This document shows, in pieces, positions 1 through 8,131 of a stretch of DNA of 64,000 nucleotides. The notes under the pieces were generated by a model. It was not told the DNA's origin and did not search any database. It saw nothing but the letters and a program-made list of their open reading frames with translations. The stretch is taken from assembly GCA_022827045.1 (NCBI GenBank), contig JAJDTQ010000175.1, positions 1 through 64,000 of the forward strand, written 5' to 3'. How positions within the stretch are numbered: the first letter of the stretch is position 1; each line of letters begins with the position of its first letter. The position numbers and the translations under genes were made by a program. Source of the stretch: Candidatus Binatia bacterium. GTDB taxonomy: Bacteria; Desulfobacterota_B; Binatia; UBA9968; JAJDTQ01.

Positions 1-171
1 CAGCGTGCCGTCCACCTGCACGGTGCAGGCGCCGCACTCGCCGATGATGCAGCCGATGTGCGTGCCGGTGAGGCCGATGGTCTCCCGCAGGAAATAGGAA
101 AGGAGCTGGCGCGGCTCCACTTCCTCCTCGTACAACCGTCCGTTGACGGTCACCCGAACCGTTTGTTTCAT
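1..171 (-). CDS. 2Fe-2S subunit of a xanthine-dehydrogenase-family enzyme (CoxS-like), partial
   Basis: The first 57 codons of a gene that runs off the left edge. The N-terminus has the plant-ferredoxin fold start seen in CoxS-type subunits (VTVNGRLYEEEV, then LLSYFLRETIGLTGTHIGC) followed by GECGACTV, which supplies the first cluster cysteines. In this family the subunit passes electrons from the molybdenum subunit to FAD. The start is the ATG at 169-171; nothing else of the operon is visible. Family assignment is firm; the substrate is unknown. It is a separate single-domain subunit, unlike the fused CoxS-CoxL protein at 56182-59094. Confidence 0.85.
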   Translation of the reverse strand, partial: MKQTVRVTVNGRLYEEEVEPRQLLSYFLRETIGLTGTHIGCIIGECGACTVQVDGTL

Positions 172-342
172 GGCGTGATCGTCGCTCCTGCCGTGTTAGG
201 ATCGTGACCGCGGTGCGTTCCGGGTGGCTCATCGCAGTCCATAATCGAAGGCGCGGCCGAGGAACCGGCCGCGCCCTGGAAGCGCACAAGGAGGAACTTA
301 TAGCGGGCCGGTTTTGGTGATGTCAAATCACCCTCGGGTCGC

Positions 343-370
343 TTGTTTCCGATCATAGTGGTGCTAGAAT
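343..370 (+). promoter_or_regulatory. Candidate sigma70-type promoter for the small gene pair
   Basis: TTGTTT (343-348) and TAGAAT (365-370) are separated by 16 bp and lie about 30 bp upstream of the ATG at 401. The -10 matches consensus at five of six positions, the -35 at four. No transcript evidence is available. Confidence 0.35.
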
Positions 371-400
371 TCCATATTAGCAAATGAAACGGAGACCCGG

Positions 401-679
401 ATGGAAGTGAAGGAAGCTGCGCGACGGGCGAAAGAGTATCTGGTTGACCTGTTTTCGTCTGAACAAATCGTGAATGTCGGTCTGGAAGAGGTTGAGTTCG
501 ATGGTATCAGTTGGAAAATCACCATCGGTTTCTCCAGGCCCTGGGACCACAATAATTCTCTTGTTGCGGCGCTGGGCGACCGACGTCCCGCGGCCCGTTC
601 GTACAAGGTCATCAGCATTGACGATCGTGATGGTCGCGTGGAGTCTCTCACCGATCGCTTCCTGAACGCCTCCAGTTGA
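401..679 (+). CDS. Small hypothetical protein upstream of a PIN-domain protein
   Basis: A 92-residue protein I do not recognise by family. The N-terminus is a probable amphipathic helix (residues 1-20, VKEAARRAKEYLVDLF) followed by alternating beta-like segments; no membrane segment, signal peptide or obvious DNA-binding motif is seen. A purine-rich stretch (ACGGAGACCCGG) precedes the ATG. It ends 4 bp before the start of the PIN-domain gene, so the two are probably co-transcribed and perhaps translationally coupled. The order small gene then PIN nuclease resembles type II toxin-antitoxin loci, but the protein lacks recognisable VapB/AbrB or RHH features, so an antitoxin role is only a guess. 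Confidence 0.6.
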   Translation: MEVKEAARRAKEYLVDLFSSEQIVNVGLEEVEFDGISWKITIGFSRPWDHNNSLVAALGDRRPAARSYKVISIDDRDGRVESLTDRFLNASS

Positions 680-683
680 GCCA

Positions 684-1145
684 ATGGCGCCGGTCGGATA
701 TTTTGTCGACGCGAATCTCTTGGTGCTGCTCGTCGTCGGCAGTGTGGATCGTCGTCTGATAGCCAAGCACCGCCGATTGCGAGCTTACTCCGCGGAGGAT
801 TACGAGACGTTGATCAATCTGCTCAGCCGGGTGGAACAGGTGCTCGTGACTCCCAACACGCTAACGGAAGCGTCTAATCTGTTGGCTCAACACGCAGAGC
901 CTGAGCTTTCCCGTCTCTTCGACAGGCTCCGGTTTGTCATTCAGGAAAGCAAAGAGATCGTCGTCGCCAGCGGCCTCGCCTCGCGTAACAGCGCATTCGG
1001 GCGGCTTGGCCTGACCGACTCGGCCCTGTTGGAGGTCGCCACAGCGGAGAGCCCTGTGCTTACCGTGGACCTAGCCCTGTATCTTGCGGCGTTGGAGAAG
1101 GGCGAAGATACGGCAGTGAACTTTACGCATCTCCGAGATCTATGA
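684..1145 (+). CDS. PIN-domain protein, putative ribonuclease
   Basis: A 153-residue protein with a PIN-like pattern of acidic residues: Asp9 in FVDANLL, Glu62 in TLTEASNLL, Asp112 in LTDSALLE and Asp129 in LTVDLALY. These are the positions that hold the metal in PIN-family ribonucleases. It is the second gene of a tight pair (4-bp gap) with the 92-residue gene. VapC toxins are usually around 130-140 residues and PIN proteins outside toxin loci are also common, so toxin activity is not established. The next gene (msrQ) is convergent, so transcription probably ends here. Confidence 0.7.
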   Translation: MAPVGYFVDANLLVLLVVGSVDRRLIAKHRRLRAYSAEDYETLINLLSRVEQVLVTPNTLTEASNLLAQHAEPELSRLFDRLRFVIQESKEIVVASGLASRNSAFGRLGLTDSALLEVATAESPVLTVDLALYLAALEKGEDTAVNFTHLRDL

Positions 1146-1224
1146 TGGACCGATCTTCTCCCGCGCCTTGGACAGCCTCCGGTGCTTCCACCATTCCACC
1201 ACTGCCACATCACCCGTAAGAATC

Positions 1225-1857
1225 TCAGGTTGAAGGACTGGAACGGGGCGCCCGTCTCCTCGCCCACGGAGCACCGCGCCACACCGCGATGCGGTAGCCC
1301 AGCAGCACCGCCAGCACGCCGGCGTAGATGAGCGGCTCCCGAAGGTCGGCCTTCACCAGCCACAGGAAGTGCACGACCCCGGCGATGGCGGAGAAGTAGA
1401 TGAGCCGATGGAGGAGTTGCCAGCGGCGGCCGCCGAGCCTGCGGATCCAGCCGGCGGTGGAGGTGGCGGCGAGCGGCACCATCAGCAGGAAACCCACGGA
1501 TCCCGCGGTGATGTACGGCCGTTTGAACACGTCCTGCACGATGGCGGCGGGATCGAAGAAATGGTCCAGCACCACGAAGGTGGAAAGATGCACGCAGGTG
1601 TAGAAGAACGCGAACAGCCCCAGCATGCGCCGAAGCCTGATGAGGCTGCCGTAACCCGTGAGCCGGCGGAGCGGCGTCACCGCCAGCGTGATCATCAGGA
1701 ACACCAGCGCGAAGGTGCCGGTGGTGTGGGTGATGTGCTCCACGGGATTGGCGCCCAGCCCGCCGGTGAAGAGGCCGACCACGAGACGCGCCGCCGGAAT
1801 GAGGGCCAGCGCGAAGACGAGTATCTTGATCCAGGTGAACGATCTGATCGCGGCCAC
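1225..1857 (-). CDS. msrQ: MsrQ, heme-binding membrane subunit of methionine sulfoxide reductase
   Basis: A 210-residue polytopic membrane protein of the ferric-reductase-like YedZ/MsrQ family. MsrQ carries heme b and FMN and hands quinol-derived electrons to periplasmic MsrP. Visible hallmarks are about six hydrophobic helices, histidines at the heme positions (HITHTTGTFAL, CVHLSTF, LLHRLIY, HFLWLV) and the GYGSLIRLRRMLGL loop. The start is a GTG at 1855-1857, one base after the msrP stop, so the two genes are almost certainly translated from one message. The C-terminal tail is Arg/Pro/Ser-rich and probably unstructured. Length is normal for the family. Confidence 0.93.
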   Translation of the reverse strand: MAAIRSFTWIKILVFALALIPAARLVVGLFTGGLGANPVEHITHTTGTFALVFLMITLAVTPLRRLTGYGSLIRLRRMLGLFAFFYTCVHLSTFVVLDHFFDPAAIVQDVFKRPYITAGSVGFLLMVPLAATSTAGWIRRLGGRRWQLLHRLIYFSAIAGVVHFLWLVKADLREPLIYAGVLAVLLGYRIAVWRGAPWARRRAPRSSPST

Positions 1858-1858
1858 G

Positions 1859-2818
1859 TCAGTATAATTTCTTCAGGTCCATCCCCTTGTAAAGGTGGGC
1901 CACCTGCTCCTCGTAGCCGTTGAACATCAGCGTCTTGCGCCGGAAGAAGTCGCCGATGCGGCGCTCGCTCGCCTGGCTCCAGCGGGGATGGTTCACGGTG
2001 GGGTTCACGTTGGAGTAGAAGCCGTATTCATGGGGCGCCGCGACGTTCCACGCCGTGGGCGGCTCCTTCTCCACGAAACGGATCTTGACGATGGACTTGG
2101 CGCTCTTGAAGCCGTACTTCCACGGCACCACCACGCGGATGGGCGCGCCGTTCTGGTTGGGCATCACCTGTCCGTAGAGTCCCACCCCCATGATCGTCAG
2201 CGGGTTCATGGCCTCGTCCATCCGCAGCCCCTCGGTATAGGGCCAGTCGAGGATTTCGCGGCGTTGGCCGCGCAACTGCTCGGGAGCGTAGATGGTGACG
2301 AACTGGATGTACTTGGCGTTGTTGGTGGGCTCCACCGCCTTGATCAGGTGCTTCAGTTCGAACCCGATCCAAGGGATCACCATGGACCACGCCTCCACGC
2401 AACGCAGCCTGTAGACCCGCTCCTCCAGCGGCATCTTGAGCAATTCCTCGATGTCGAAGGTCTTGGGCTTGTGCACCTCGCCCTCGACCTCGACCGTCCA
2501 CGGCCGGGTCTTGAGGGTGTCGGCATAGCGTTTCGGATCCCCCTTGTCGGTGCCCAGCTCGTAGAAGTTGTTGTAGCTGGTGACGTCCTTGAGCGGGGTC
2601 TTGGGCTCGTCCGTGGAAAACTTGCCTGTGGTGTAGCCTTCCAACTTCTTGGCGGCGTGGGCCTCGTCCATTGTACCGAACATGGCCGGGACCAGCAGGC
2701 CCGAGCCGATGCCCGCGGCTCCCAGCGAGGCGGCCTGGATGAACCGGCGCCGGTTCAGGTACAGCTTCTTGTCGGTGATCTCGCTGCTCTTGATGTCGTC
2801 GGGCCTCTTGATCAGCAT
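1859..2818 (-). CDS. msrP: MsrP, molybdopterin catalytic subunit of periplasmic methionine sulfoxide reductase
   Basis: A 319-residue sulfite-oxidase-fold protein that repairs oxidised methionine in envelope proteins using MsrQ as electron donor. The Tat signal has an arginine run at residues 23-25 ([15 protein letters not shown]), and the molybdenum-ligand cysteine is Cys140 in [12 protein letters not shown] chose the ATG at 2816-2818 because GGAAGGAAAGGA lies just upstream and the Tat motif then sits near the N-terminus; a longer frame to 2998 would add 60 unlikely residues. It is the first gene of the msrP-msrQ operon and is divergent from the aminotransferase gene at 3018. Confidence 0.95.
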   Translation of the reverse strand: MLIKRPDDIKSSEITDKKLYLNRRRFIQAASLGAAGIGSGLLVPAMFGTMDEAHAAKKLEGYTTGKFSTDEPKTPLKDVTSYNNFYELGTDKGDPKRYADTLKTRPWTVEVEGEVHKPKTFDIEELLKMPLEERVYRLRCVEAWSMVIPWIGFELKHLIKAVEPTNNAKYIQFVTIYAPEQLRGQRREILDWPYTEGLRMDEAMNPLTIMGVGLYGQVMPNQNGAPIRVVVPWKYGFKSAKSIVKIRFVEKEPPTAWNVAAPHEYGFYSNVNPTVNHPRWSQASERRIGDFFRRKTLMFNGYEEQVAHLYKGMDLKKLY

Positions 2819-3017
2819 GGGCGGTTTCCTTTCCTTCCAGGGAACATGGTCAGTGTGTGTTTGCCTTATACTTACACTTTTGACACGAGGAAAACCGTTG
2901 TCAATCAACAAGAGCGAAAAAGGCATTCCTCCGTCATGCCCATGACAAATGGACCGTGGGGCTGTTTCGTAGTAGATTGCCGTCATTCCCCTTTGCACCC
3001 AGGATGGAGGCGCTGAA

Positions 3018-3983
3018 ATGCATGAGAAGATTGTCTACTTGAACGGCAGCTTCGTGCCCGAGAGCGAGGCCACGGTGTCGGTTCTCGACATGGGCTTCCA
3101 CGCCGGCGACGGCGTCTACGACGTGACCCGTACGTTCCGGCACAAACCGTTCAAGCTCAAGGAGCACAACGACCGGCTCTACCGCTCGTTGAAGTACACC
3201 CGCATCGACTGCGGCCTGTCGCAGGAGGAGATGGAGGGTGCGTGTCTGGAAGTGCTCGACCGCAACAAGGACCTCCTGGGTCCCGACGACGACTATGCCA
3301 TCTGGCAAGTGGTGAGCCGGGGCGCGCGTTCTTCGACGGGCCCACGCAAAAACAGCAACGCCACCGTGGCCATCTACTGCATGGACGTGGACTTCACCGG
3401 CTTCTGCGGCCACTACGTCGAAGGGGTCCCCATCATCGTGCCGGCCACCCGGCGCATTCCGCCCCAGTGCCTGGAGTCCAAGGCGAAGATCACCAACAAG
3501 ATGAACCACATCATCGCCACCTTCGAAGCCAGGCAGGCGGATCCCAAGGCCATCCCCCTGATGCTGGACCTCGACGGCAACATTGCCGAGAGCAACGCCC
3601 ACAACTTCTTCGCGGTCATCGACGGGAAGGTCTACACGCCGGGTTCCAAGAACGTGCTGGGCGGCATCACCCGGGCGGTGCTCGGGGAGTTGGCGGAGCC
3701 GCTGGACCTGGAGGTGGAGGAGGCGGACCTGACGCCCTACGACTGCCTGAACGCGGACGAAGCCTTCCTCACCAGCACCAGCCCTACCATCGTGCCCATC
3801 AAGAGCATCAACGGCGTCGGCTTCCCGTACGATCCCCCGGGCCCCGTGACGGTGCGGCTGCTCAAGGGCTGGTCCGACCTCGTGGGCGTCGACATCGTCG
3901 CCCAGGCCATCAACCACATGGGGGAGGAGAAGGACGGCTTGATGTCGGCGTGGAACGAGAAGCAGGCGGTGCTGGGACTGTAG
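3018..3983 (+). CDS. Class IV PLP aminotransferase (branched-chain / D-amino-acid type)
   Basis: A 321-residue fold-type IV pyridoxal-phosphate enzyme. Recognisable pieces are the N-terminal [25 protein letters not shown] strand region, the KITNKMN stretch where Lys157 is the likely Schiff-base lysine, [10 protein letters not shown], and GGITRAVL near the phosphate-binding loop. Family members transfer amino groups between branched-chain or D-amino acids and 2-oxo acids, or act as 4-amino-4-deoxychorismate lyase; the sequence alone does not settle the substrate. The start follows GGAGGCGCTGAA. It stops 7 bp before the DUF368 gene, but a functional link between the two is not obvious. Confidence 0.88.
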   Translation: MHEKIVYLNGSFVPESEATVSVLDMGFHAGDGVYDVTRTFRHKPFKLKEHNDRLYRSLKYTRIDCGLSQEEMEGACLEVLDRNKDLLGPDDDYAIWQVVSRGARSSTGPRKNSNATVAIYCMDVDFTGFCGHYVEGVPIIVPATRRIPPQCLESKAKITNKMNHIIATFEARQADPKAIPLMLDLDGNIAESNAHNFFAVIDGKVYTPGSKNVLGGITRAVLGELAEPLDLEVEEADLTPYDCLNADEAFLTSTSPTIVPIKSINGVGFPYDPPGPVTVRLLKGWSDLVGVDIVAQAINHMGEEKDGLMSAWNEKQAVLGL

Positions 3984-3990
3984 CGGCAGC

Positions 3991-4914
3991 GTGGCCGCAA
4001 CCAGCCGCCCGGGCCGCGGGCTGAAACACTATCTCTACGTCGCCTTCTCTGGCCTCACCATGGGCGCCGCCGACGTCGTGCCCGGCGTCTCCGGCGGCAC
4101 CATGGCCTTCATCATGGGCATCTACGAGGAACTCGTGGACGCCCTCAAGACGTTCAACTGGCGGCTGCTGGTCATGCTGGTGTTCCTGCGCTTCCGGGAT
4201 GCAGTCGCCGCCGTTCCCTGGCAGTTCCTGGTGGTGCTCGGCGCCGGCATCGCCGCCGCCGTCGTGGTGCTGGCCGGCCCGGTCGGCTGGCTGCTGGACC
4301 ACCACCCTGAGCCGCTGTTCGCCTTTTTCCTGGGACTGGTCCTGGCCAGCATCGTGGCCGTGGCCGCGCGGCTGCGCTGGTCCGTGACCGCGGCATTGAG
4401 CGTTCTGTCGGGCGCCGGAGCCGCTTACTGGCTGGTGGGCCTGGTCCCCATGGAAATGCCCCATGACTGGATGACACTCTTTCTCAGCGGCGCCGCCGCG
4501 ATCACCGCCATGATCCTCCCAGGCATCTCCGGCTCCTTCATCCTGCTGGTCCTGGGCCAGTACGAGTTCGCTATCGACGCCGTCCGTGACCGGGACTTCC
4601 TCGCCATCCTGCCCCTGGTCAAGGGCGCCATATGCGGCATCCTGCCGTTCGTGCGGATCCTGAGCTGGCTGCTGCGCCGCCACCACCAGATCACCATCGC
4701 AATCCTCGTCGGCTTCATGGCCGGGTCGTTGCGGAAGGTCTGGCCCTTCAAGGCGGCCGTGCCGGTGCACGGTGAAGCGTCGGTCCTGCGCGAGATCAAT
4801 GTGCTGCCGGAGTTCGACGGTGCTTTCTGGCTGGCGTTCGGTTTGTGCGTCCTGGGGTTTCTGCTCGTGCTCGGTTTGAACCGGATGGGCGGAGCTAAAG
4901 GCACTGAAGATTGA
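3991..4914 (+). CDS. DUF368 membrane protein (PopT-like polyprenyl-phosphate transporter family)
   Basis: A 307-residue polytopic inner-membrane protein with the DUF368 signatures GAADVVPGVSGGTMAFIMGIYE near residues 26-47 and MILPGISGSFILLVLGQY in the second half, which form a pseudo-duplicated pair of re-entrant motifs. Members of DUF368 (PopT) have been implicated in returning undecaprenyl phosphate across the membrane for envelope synthesis. The start is GTG at 3991, 7 bp after the aminotransferase stop. Eight or more hydrophobic segments are visible. Function rests on family knowledge only. Confidence 0.88.
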   Translation: MAATSRPGRGLKHYLYVAFSGLTMGAADVVPGVSGGTMAFIMGIYEELVDALKTFNWRLLVMLVFLRFRDAVAAVPWQFLVVLGAGIAAAVVVLAGPVGWLLDHHPEPLFAFFLGLVLASIVAVAARLRWSVTAALSVLSGAGAAYWLVGLVPMEMPHDWMTLFLSGAAAITAMILPGISGSFILLVLGQYEFAIDAVRDRDFLAILPLVKGAICGILPFVRILSWLLRRHHQITIAILVGFMAGSLRKVWPFKAAVPVHGEASVLREINVLPEFDGAFWLAFGLCVLGFLLVLGLNRMGGAKGTED

Positions 4915-4992
4915 CTCTTGGCCGGAGTAGGGAAGATGATCGGCCCGAACGATCTCTGGATCGCCCCCACAGGAGCATCGACCCGAATACAG

Positions 4993-5679
4993 TCAATAAT
5001 CGCTTGCGAGTCCCAGGAACGCGGCAGCGTATCGTTCACCGAAGATCCGCAAGGACCGGGCGTCGTAGTGCAGGTCATCGCCTTTGTCGGTCAGGCCCTC
5101 GGCGCTGACGAAGGCGGAACGGGGGAGGGCGTCGGGGATCTTGCGCAGCTCGGCGTTGACGGTGCGGTAGTGCGGAAAATCGGGGCGCTTGGAAAGATAG
5201 GCTCCCAGCTCTCCCAGGATCACCGGCAGGGAAGGGGCGTCGAGTTGCTCTCTCAGCGTGGCCACCATGGCGCTGAACCGCCGGGTATAGCTGGAGGCGT
5301 CGGCTTCGGACTTGGAGTCGTGCTCTCCCTGGTGCCACAGCACGGCCTTGATGGTGCCGTCCGGGGCGACCTCGCGAGCGGCGGCTAGGGCGCCTTCGTA
5401 GAGGTCGGCGCCCGGCATCCACCGTTCGAGTGGGGTGGAGCCCACGGCCCGTGGCACTAGACCGATTTCCCGATCCGGGCCTGCGGCCAGCACTGCACGC
5501 GCGAAGCTCATGGCCAGGCCGATGCCGGCGGTGGGGCGGTCATGGTGCAGAGGCTCTTCGGCTATTGCCCAGCGGCCGTCCCGGAACACACGGATGCGCT
5601 CGTCGCGGATGGGTTCCACGTCTTCGAGGAGCCCGCGGCCGGCCATGTTGGACTGGCCCATGAGAAGGAAAATGTCCAT
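4993..5679 (-). CDS. SGNH-type carbohydrate acetylesterase (sialate O-acetylesterase-like)
   Basis: A 228-residue protein with the SGNH/SASA-domain blocks: GQSNMAGRG at the N-terminus with Ser10 as probable nucleophile, the GSTPLERWMPG block, WHQGEHDS (family WxQGE motif), and the C-terminal DDLHYDARS giving the Asp-His pair. Relatives remove acetyl groups from sialic acids or plant polysaccharides (CE6 type). There is no signal peptide, so it is probably cytoplasmic. It is convergent with the DUF368 gene and lies downstream of an OCD-family gene from which it is separated by a dispersed repeat. Confidence 0.85.
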   Translation of the reverse strand: MDIFLLMGQSNMAGRGLLEDVEPIRDERIRVFRDGRWAIAEEPLHHDRPTAGIGLAMSFARAVLAAGPDREIGLVPRAVGSTPLERWMPGADLYEGALAAAREVAPDGTIKAVLWHQGEHDSKSEADASSYTRRFSAMVATLREQLDAPSLPVILGELGAYLSKRPDFPHYRTVNAELRKIPDALPRSAFVSAEGLTDKGDDLHYDARSLRIFGERYAAAFLGLASDY

Positions 5680-5693
5680 CGCTGTCCTCGCGC

Positions 5694-5729
5694 CCTTCGA
5701 CTTCGCTTCGCTACGCTCAGGGCGAACGG
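5694..5729. repeat. Dispersed palindromic-type repeat, family A (copy 1)
   Basis: The sequence CCTTCGACTTCGCTTCGCTA followed by CGCTCAGGGCGAACGG sits between two minus-strand genes. The same unit recurs as an inverted pair at 6757-6840. Such units are intergenic and were excluded from coding calls even though they extend open frames. Confidence 0.8.
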
Positions 5730-5746
5730 AACGGCAGTCCTACAAT

Positions 5747-6733
5747 CTAGTAAGGCAGCCGGGTGCCCGCGCCTTCCTCCAGGGCCTTGCGGTAGAGCCA
5801 CGCGGCTAGCGAGATGTCCTGGTTCACCAGGCCGATGGCGCGCATGAAGATCCGTTCCTCGGCGTCTTCCCGGCCGGGGACCTTGCCGGAGAGGACGTCC
5901 GGGATCTCGGCGTAGACGTCGTCGCGCGTCAGGAACCCTTCCCTCAGCATCCTGTCCACATCCGACTTCTTCTTGCACTGGGCCCAGCTGTCCACCACGA
6001 ACTTGCCCATGCCCTTGTAGGCGGCGTTTTCGAGCTCCTGGTGCTTGCCGATGGAGTAGACGAAGGCGCCCGGGGTGATCCATTCCTGCTTGACGAAGGG
6101 TTCGGCCGTCGTGGTGGCGGAAACCACGAGGTCGGCGCCGTCCAGCGCCTGGGGTGCGGTGTCGCAGGGCACGACGTTCAGGTTCAGCTCGTCGCCCACC
6201 TCCCGGGCGAAGGCTTCCCGGGTCTCGGGCCGGCGGGACAGCACCCGCACCTCCGACAGGTCGAACGCGCGCGACATGACCGGCACGGTGGCCCGGGCGG
6301 TATCGCCCACGCCCAACATGGCCATCACCGACGAGCCCTGGCGGGACAGGGCCTGGCAGGCAACGGTGGCCGCGGCGCCGGTCCTCACGGAGTGGCACCA
6401 GTCCTCGTCCATGATGGCGGTGACCTCGCCGCCCTCCCGGTCGCTCAGGATCAGGATGCGCCGGGGACCCTGAGGCGGCCGTGATGGGTCCCGGCTGCCG
6501 CCGGCGGCCTTGATGGCGCGGAAGCGGAACCCGGCGGCGACCTCCAGCGAGCAGCCCGTGACCCAGTACTGCCAGCCTTGCTCGGGTTTCACCGCCAAGT
6601 CCTCCGGCACGGACCAGCCCACGCGTCCGGCGCTGTGGTCCTGCAGCGCGGCCTTGACGATGTCGATGGACTCGCCCAGGTCCAGAAGGCGCTTCACGTC
6701 GTCGTTGGATAGATAGAGGATTCCGTTGGCCAT
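5747..6733 (-). CDS. Ornithine cyclodeaminase / mu-crystallin family protein (canonical-type copy, OCD-1)
   Basis: A 328-residue NAD(P)-binding protein of the OCD/mu-crystallin superfamily, whose members reduce imines or cyclise ornithine. The N-terminal LSNDDVKRLLDLGESIDIV block, the FRAIKAAGG segment holding the canonical substrate-binding lysine, the SVRTGAAAT arginine motif and the Rossmann GVGDTA motif are visible. It keeps the lysine that the other five OCD paralogs in this window replace, and it lacks their C-terminal LQFA/GRELPTEWF signature, so it is a different subfamily. The start ATG (6731-6733) excludes upstream codons derived from repeat DNA. Confidence 0.88.
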   Translation of the reverse strand: MANGILYLSNDDVKRLLDLGESIDIVKAALQDHSAGRVGWSVPEDLAVKPEQGWQYWVTGCSLEVAAGFRFRAIKAAGGSRDPSRPPQGPRRILILSDREGGEVTAIMDEDWCHSVRTGAAATVACQALSRQGSSVMAMLGVGDTARATVPVMSRAFDLSEVRVLSRRPETREAFAREVGDELNLNVVPCDTAPQALDGADLVVSATTTAEPFVKQEWITPGAFVYSIGKHQELENAAYKGMGKFVVDSWAQCKKKSDVDRMLREGFLTRDDVYAEIPDVLSGKVPGREDAEERIFMRAIGLVNQDISLAAWLYRKALEEGAGTRLPY

Positions 6734-6756
6734 GGCGTTTCCCCGCTGGGTAGCGT

Positions 6757-6840
6757 CTTTCGACTTCGCTTCGCTCAGGACGAACGGTCCTGAAGACATC
6801 GGGCCGTTCGTCCTGAGCGTAGCGGAGCGAAGTCGAAGGA
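6757..6840. repeat. Inverted pair of family A dispersed repeats
   Basis: The left arm (6757-6790, TTCGACTTCGCTTCGCTCAG then GACGAACGG) and the right arm (6801-6840, CCGTTCGTCCTGAGCGTAGC then GGAGCGAAGTCGAAGGA) are inverted copies of the unit at 5694-5729. Together they could form a hairpin between the M24 peptidase gene and OCD-1, perhaps acting as a transcription-attenuating or REP-like structure. Confidence 0.8.
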
Positions 6841-6845
6841 CGGGG

Positions 6846-7979
6846 TCACTCGATGACGTGGAGTACTTCGGCGCCGGCGGTCAGCTCCTCGGCCCCGTCC
6901 GCCGTGATGAACACGTCCTCTTCCAGGTGGATGGAGGCCCCGGGGATGCGCACCTTGGGCTCGATGGCCAGCACCATCCCCACCTCCACGTTCCGTACCT
7001 CGGCTTCGCTGATGGACGGGGGTTCGGCCCGGGCCATGCCGATGCCGTGTCCTATGCGCTTGGGGCTCTCCACCTCGGGGTAGCCGTTCCGTTTCAACTC
7101 GGCGTTGGCCGTCCGCGGGATATCGGCGATGGGGGTCCCCGGCTTCATGATCTTGACGCATTCCCGGATCAGGTGCAGGGCCAAGGCGTGCTCCTTGGTC
7201 TGGTCGGCGCTCGGCGCTCCGAAGACCGCCTGGCGGGTGATGTCGCCGTAGTAGCCCTCGTAGCAGGCGCCGAAGTCGGCGATCATGCGGTCGCCTTTCT
7301 CGTAGCGGCGCTCGTCGTACTTGGTGGAGGCGTTGAGCATGAGGAATCCGGGGTGGCGGGGGTGGGCGCCTTCCTCGATCATGGCGATGTAGAGGCGCTC
7401 GGCCACCTCTCGGCGGGTGATCCCGGCTTTCAGGTCCGGCAGCAAGCGATCATAGGCCCGCTGGGAGATGTCGCAGGCCTTGCGCATGTTCTCCATCTCG
7501 CGCGGGCTCTTGTAGAGGCGCTGGTCGGTGAGGGCCGCAGAGCCGTCCTCGATCTTGGCCTTGGGCAGCGCCTCGGTGAGCTGGGTGAGGTAGTTGACCG
7601 GAAAGCCCAGCCGCTGGTCGTCGTCCAGCTCGAAGCCCAGCCTGGCGGAGCCGTACCCCATATCGTTCAGGAGCTCGCTCAGCATCTCGCGGGGAAAGGG
7701 CACGTCCACGTAGCTTCGCACCTCGCCGAACCAGGGCAGCGCCTCGGCCTTGGTCTTGTTGTTGCCGTACACCAGCGCGAAGGGCTTGCCCTCCCGTGGG
7801 ATCAAACAGATCTCGGGCCGCATCAGGTGGTCGAACTGGTAGCTGACGAGGCCGGTGAAGTACCAGAAGTTATCCCGGCCCGAAGCCACGACGAGGTCCA
7901 GCTCGTCGCGCTCCATGAGCCGTTGAAGCTGCTGGTGCCGCGATTCGTACTCTTCCTGCGGAAACGGTGCTTCGATCAT
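6846..7979 (-). CDS. M24 family metallopeptidase (Xaa-Pro peptidase-like)
   Basis: A 377-residue protein with an N-terminal creatinase-like domain (about 1-155) and a C-terminal pita-bread catalytic domain. The five metal ligands of the M24 fold are in place: Asp235 and Asp246 (ADFGACYEGYYGDITR), His311 (GHGIG), Glu340 (AIEPK) and Glu353/354 (HLEED). Relatives cleave Xaa-Pro peptide bonds or hydrolyse creatine-like compounds. The preceding gene in the same direction is asnS, and OCD-1 follows after an inverted repeat. The substrate cannot be told from sequence. Confidence 0.9.
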   Translation of the reverse strand: MIEAPFPQEEYESRHQQLQRLMERDELDLVVASGRDNFWYFTGLVSYQFDHLMRPEICLIPREGKPFALVYGNNKTKAEALPWFGEVRSYVDVPFPREMLSELLNDMGYGSARLGFELDDDQRLGFPVNYLTQLTEALPKAKIEDGSAALTDQRLYKSPREMENMRKACDISQRAYDRLLPDLKAGITRREVAERLYIAMIEEGAHPRHPGFLMLNASTKYDERRYEKGDRMIADFGACYEGYYGDITRQAVFGAPSADQTKEHALALHLIRECVKIMKPGTPIADIPRTANAELKRNGYPEVESPKRIGHGIGMARAEPPSISEAEVRNVEVGMVLAIEPKVRIPGASIHLEEDVFITADGAEELTAGAEVLHVIE

Positions 7980-8074
7980 TCGGGGGCCTCCAGGTTGGGG
8001 TTCGAGTCGAAACGCTGGAACATATCAAGGTGGGTTGAGAGCCGCAAACCTGTCAGGCGGCGCGGACTCCCCGC

Positions 8075-8102
8075 CTGGATTCCGGCTTGCGCCGGAATGA
8101 CG
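8075..8102. repeat. Dispersed palindromic repeat, family B (copy 1)
   Basis: CTGGATTCCGGCTTGCGCCG followed by GAATGACG is a self-complementary REP-like unit between asnS and the M24 gene. Further copies lie at 11129-11156 and, with a longer loop, at 44992-45044. Confidence 0.8.
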
Positions 8103-8131
8103 CCTTCCCGCTGCATCGGCGTATTCACCGC

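Noticed and set aside
2934..3917. A 327-codon minus-strand open frame over the class IV aminotransferase gene
   Set aside because: Shadow of a gene with clear PLP-enzyme motifs.
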